Assembly (NCBI RefSeq): GCF_004310295.1
Contig: NZ_SISB01000051.1
Location: 1-43,693 of the forward strand
DNA length: 43,693 nt
From: Pseudomonas sp. BGI-2
Lineage (GTDB): Bacteria > Pseudomonadota > Gammaproteobacteria > Pseudomonadales > Pseudomonadaceae
Direction of reading: 5' to 3'
The notes under the pieces were generated by a model that was given only the letters and a program-made list of their open reading frames with translations, searched no databases and was not told the DNA's origin. How positions within the stretch are numbered: position 1 is the stretch's first letter; every line of letters starts with the position of its first letter. Position numbers and translations under genes: made by a program. Of this stretch, positions 40,581 through 43,693 are shown piece after piece.

Positions 40581-41297
40581 TTAAGACGGGCGTAGGCCGC
40601 GTTCGAGCCAGAGGCGGCTGGCGAGTGTCACCAGACCGTCGAGCAGCAAGGCCAGCAGGGCGGTGCAAGCCGCGCCGAGCAGCAGTTGCGGCTGATTGTT
40701 CAAGGCGATGCCTGGGAAAATCAGGCTGCCCAGGCTGTTGGCGCCGATCAGGAACGCCAGCGGTGCGGTACCAACGTTGATCGCCAGGGCCACGCGCACG
40801 CCACCGATGATGATCGGCACAGCGTTCGGCAGTTCGACCCGCCACAGCACTTGAGTCGGCGTCATACCAATGCCGACGGCCGCTTCCTTGAGCGATCCCT
40901 GGACGTTTTTCAGGCCTTCATAGGTGTTGCGCACGATCGGCAACAGCGAGGCGAGGAACAGGGCGAAAATCGCGGGGCCGCTGCCGATGCCGAGGATCCC
41001 CAGGGCGATGGCCAGTACGGCAAGAGGCGGCACAGTGTTGCCGATGTTGAAGATCTGCATGAAGCGTTCGGCGCGTCCAACCATGGTCGGGCGGCTGAGG
41101 AAGATGCCGGCGGGGATGCCCACAACGAGGGCGGCCAGCATGGAAACAAGGACGAGAATCAGGTGAGCTTGCAGGTAAAACAACAAATCGTCGCGGTAAT
41201 GTTCGATCGTGTTGATGCCAATCCAGTGGACCAGCAGGGCCAGGAGAGCGACGACAACCGCACCTCCTATCAGCCCCTTGCCATAGCGAATAGCCAC
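40581..41297 (-). CDS. Permease of the quaternary-amine ABC importer (first gene of the operon)
   Basis: A 238-residue membrane protein with about six helices (GAVVVALLALLVHWIGI, LILVLVSMLAALVVGIPAGIFL, VPPLAVLAIALGILGIG, AIFALFLASLLPIVRNTYEGL) and the EAA loop LKEAAVGIGMTPTQVLWRVELP. I start it at GTG 41297 because AAGGAG lies 8 bases upstream; the frame extending to 41348 has no ribosome site. The operon has two different permeases, as in OpuC and YehWXYZ, and the order here is permease, binding protein, permease, ATPase. Confidence 0.88.
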   Translation of the reverse strand: MAIRYGKGLIGGAVVVALLALLVHWIGINTIEHYRDDLLFYLQAHLILVLVSMLAALVVGIPAGIFLSRPTMVGRAERFMQIFNIGNTVPPLAVLAIALGILGIGSGPAIFALFLASLLPIVRNTYEGLKNVQGSLKEAAVGIGMTPTQVLWRVELPNAVPIIIGGVRVALAINVGTAPLAFLIGANSLGSLIFPGIALNNQPQLLLGAACTALLALLLDGLVTLASRLWLERGLRPS

Positions 41298-41795
41298 AGG
41301 CGGACTCCTTTTTTCAGTCGGCGGACGCAGTCCCGTGGGGCATGCCATTCCTGGCTGCCGGGATTATCAACGTTCGCGAGAAGCAGCTCCCCATGCTGAT
41401 GGAACCGCATGAGATCGAGCCATAAGCGCAGCCTCGTCAGGCTAACTTGCAGGTTTTTCAAACCCTGCTACGAGAGCTGTAACAGGGGAGTGGACGCCTC
41501 CACCTTTTAAAAGGTTCCATATTTAGCAGCATTTAGCTACCACGCATCTCGATATGCCCGTGTAGCAGCTGCCGAGCCTGCGAGGCTGTGGCGAGGGGAT
41601 TTATCCCCGTTCGGCGGCGAAGCCGTCGTAATCCATTGGGCGCGGTGTGGCTGGAAAATAGGGGCCGCTTCGCAGCCCAACGGGGATAAATCCCCTCACC
41701 ACGGGGCAGATGCTACAGGGTGAACGGTGGTCTGTAGGTCACGGTTTGCGCTATACTCGCCGCCCTTTTTTGAATCACCTGCCAGGCGATTTCCC
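41298..41795. other. Region between the ABC operon and prfC
   Basis: About 500 bases between divergent operons with no supported gene. It contains the REP at 41588-41702. The AT-rich stretch 41500-41530, including TTTTAAAAGGTTCCATATTTAG, may carry the promoter of the transporter operon; TATACT at 41752 is a plausible -10 element for prfC, 40 bases before the ATG. Confidence 0.4.
41588..41702. repeat. REP-type inverted repeat (family GTGGCGAGGGG)
   Basis: The arms GTGGCGAGGGGATTTATCCC... (41588-41611) and 41679-41702 are complementary over 24 bases with one mismatch. The interior has TTCGGCGGCGAAGCCGTCGT-type sequence. It is the second member of the family seen at 14108. Confidence 0.75.
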
Positions 41796-43379
<1,584 letters not shown>

Positions 43380-43401
43380 GCGCTGAGCGATAACACCCCA
43401 A

Positions 43402-43432
43402 AGCCCACTGTGAACACAGTGGGCTTTTTTTT
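43402..43432 (+). terminator. Intrinsic terminator of prfC
   Basis: AGCCCACTGTG-AA-CACAGTGGGCT is a perfect 11-bp stem with TTTTTTTT after it. The T run leads straight into the group II intron fragment. Confidence 0.92.
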
Positions 43433-43433
43433 G

Positions 43434-43566
43434 GTGCGCCAGGCATGGCGCGTTGCGCGCGAAGCGCAACCAGCTTGGCTATGGTGGCCACGCTGGTGAC
43501 TTGGAGGTGAAAGTCCTCTACACACCCGGCAAGGGGAAGTGTTAGCCAGAGGCAAGGGTGTCGCGG
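43434..43566 (+). mobile_element. 5' end of a group II intron (probably class C), interrupted by the IS
   Basis: GTGCGCC at 43434 matches the conserved GUGYG 5' end of group II introns. The following 130 bases form plausible domain I stems (CGCGTTGCGC/GCGCAAC; TTGGAGG-TGAAA-GTCCTC) and contain TTAGCCAGAGGCAAGGGTGTC, resembling the early part of bacterial introns that encode a reverse transcriptase. It sits directly after the T run of the prfC terminator, and class C introns are known to insert behind terminator hairpins. No reverse-transcriptase frame remains: the IS end at 43567 cuts it off, and the rest may lie beyond the window. Confidence 0.6.
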
Positions 43567-43693
43567 TGTAGTGGTCTAATTTCCCCGGACACCTCGATAG
43601 GTGGAAAATGCATCTATCGAGGAGATTTTCATGACCGACAAACGCAGAACATTCGACGACAGCTTCAAGCTGGAAGTCGTGAAGATGATCAAG
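43567..43693 (+). mobile_element. Left end of an IS3-family insertion sequence
   Basis: The inverted repeat begins TGTAGTGGTC and includes CCCCGGACAC, matching the reverse complement of the end at 1-127. An internal palindrome, CCTCGATAG / CTATCGAGG (43592-43600 and 43614-43622), precedes the OrfA start. It is oriented like the copy at the start of the window. The element continues beyond the last base. Confidence 0.88.
43631..43693 (+). CDS. IS3-family transposase OrfA, N-terminal fragment
   Basis: The first 21 codons of OrfA: the protein begins MTDKRRTFDDSFKLEVVKM, the typical opening of the IS3-family helix-turn-helix protein that binds the IS ends. GGAG lies 6-10 bases before the ATG. 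The window ends inside it. OrfB is normally made by frameshifting from OrfA; an OrfB end of probably the same IS type is at 3-119. Confidence 0.88.
   Translation, partial: MTDKRRTFDDSFKLEVVKMIK

Overview
The window looks like a stretch of a Pseudomonas chromosome, probably the P. fluorescens / P. putida side of the genus. This rests on GC-rich core genes, Pseudomonas-type REP palindromes between genes, and gene order. nadC, a DUF1631 gene, ampD, ampE, a chemotaxis receptor, speC and the piuB/piuA/piuC/Sel1 set occur here in the neighbourhood known from P. aeruginosa PA4513-PA4524, but rearranged and with other blocks between them.

The first and last 127 bases are the two opposite ends of an IS3-family element, in the same orientation. 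Exactly 127 bases at both ends suggests the window is a whole assembly contig cut at a multi-copy IS.

Positions 128-7829 are an accessory island, apparently less GC-rich than the core. It holds small unknown genes and a lipoprotein, a serine resolvase with its six-half-site res region, a CPBP membrane protease, a truncated histidine phosphatase, a YiiX-like cysteine hydrolase, a trypco2-domain protein, a Nudix hydrolase and copies of a palindromic repeat. It ends at a tRNA 3'-end-like sequence (7796-7829), the usual scar of integration into a tRNA gene.

Positions 7839-32672 are mostly core. In order they hold a Ser-rich coiled-coil exported protein; DUF6388; nadC; DUF1631; ampD-ampE (peptidoglycan recycling and beta-lactamase signalling); a chemotaxis receptor behind a FliA-type promoter; tatD-cra divergent from fruB-fruK-fruA (fructose PTS, with an exact Cra operator); a Tat-exported PhoD phosphatase; and the iron-uptake set piuB, piuA, piuC plus a Sel1 gene.

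Positions 32673-36154 are an AT-richer insert. It holds a 741-residue protein that looks like the two subunits of the alpha-xenorhabdolysin (XaxA/XaxB, YaxA/YaxB) pore-forming toxin joined in one chain, then an attenuator-like hairpin and an unrecognised 291-residue gene. I consider this the most interesting locus.

Positions 36201-43379 return to core: speC with a leader that has a candidate promoter, a terminator and tiny ORFs; a four-gene quaternary-amine (OpuC/OsmX-type) ABC importer; and prfC. Directly behind the prfC terminator is the 5' end of a group II intron, cut off by the right-hand IS copy.
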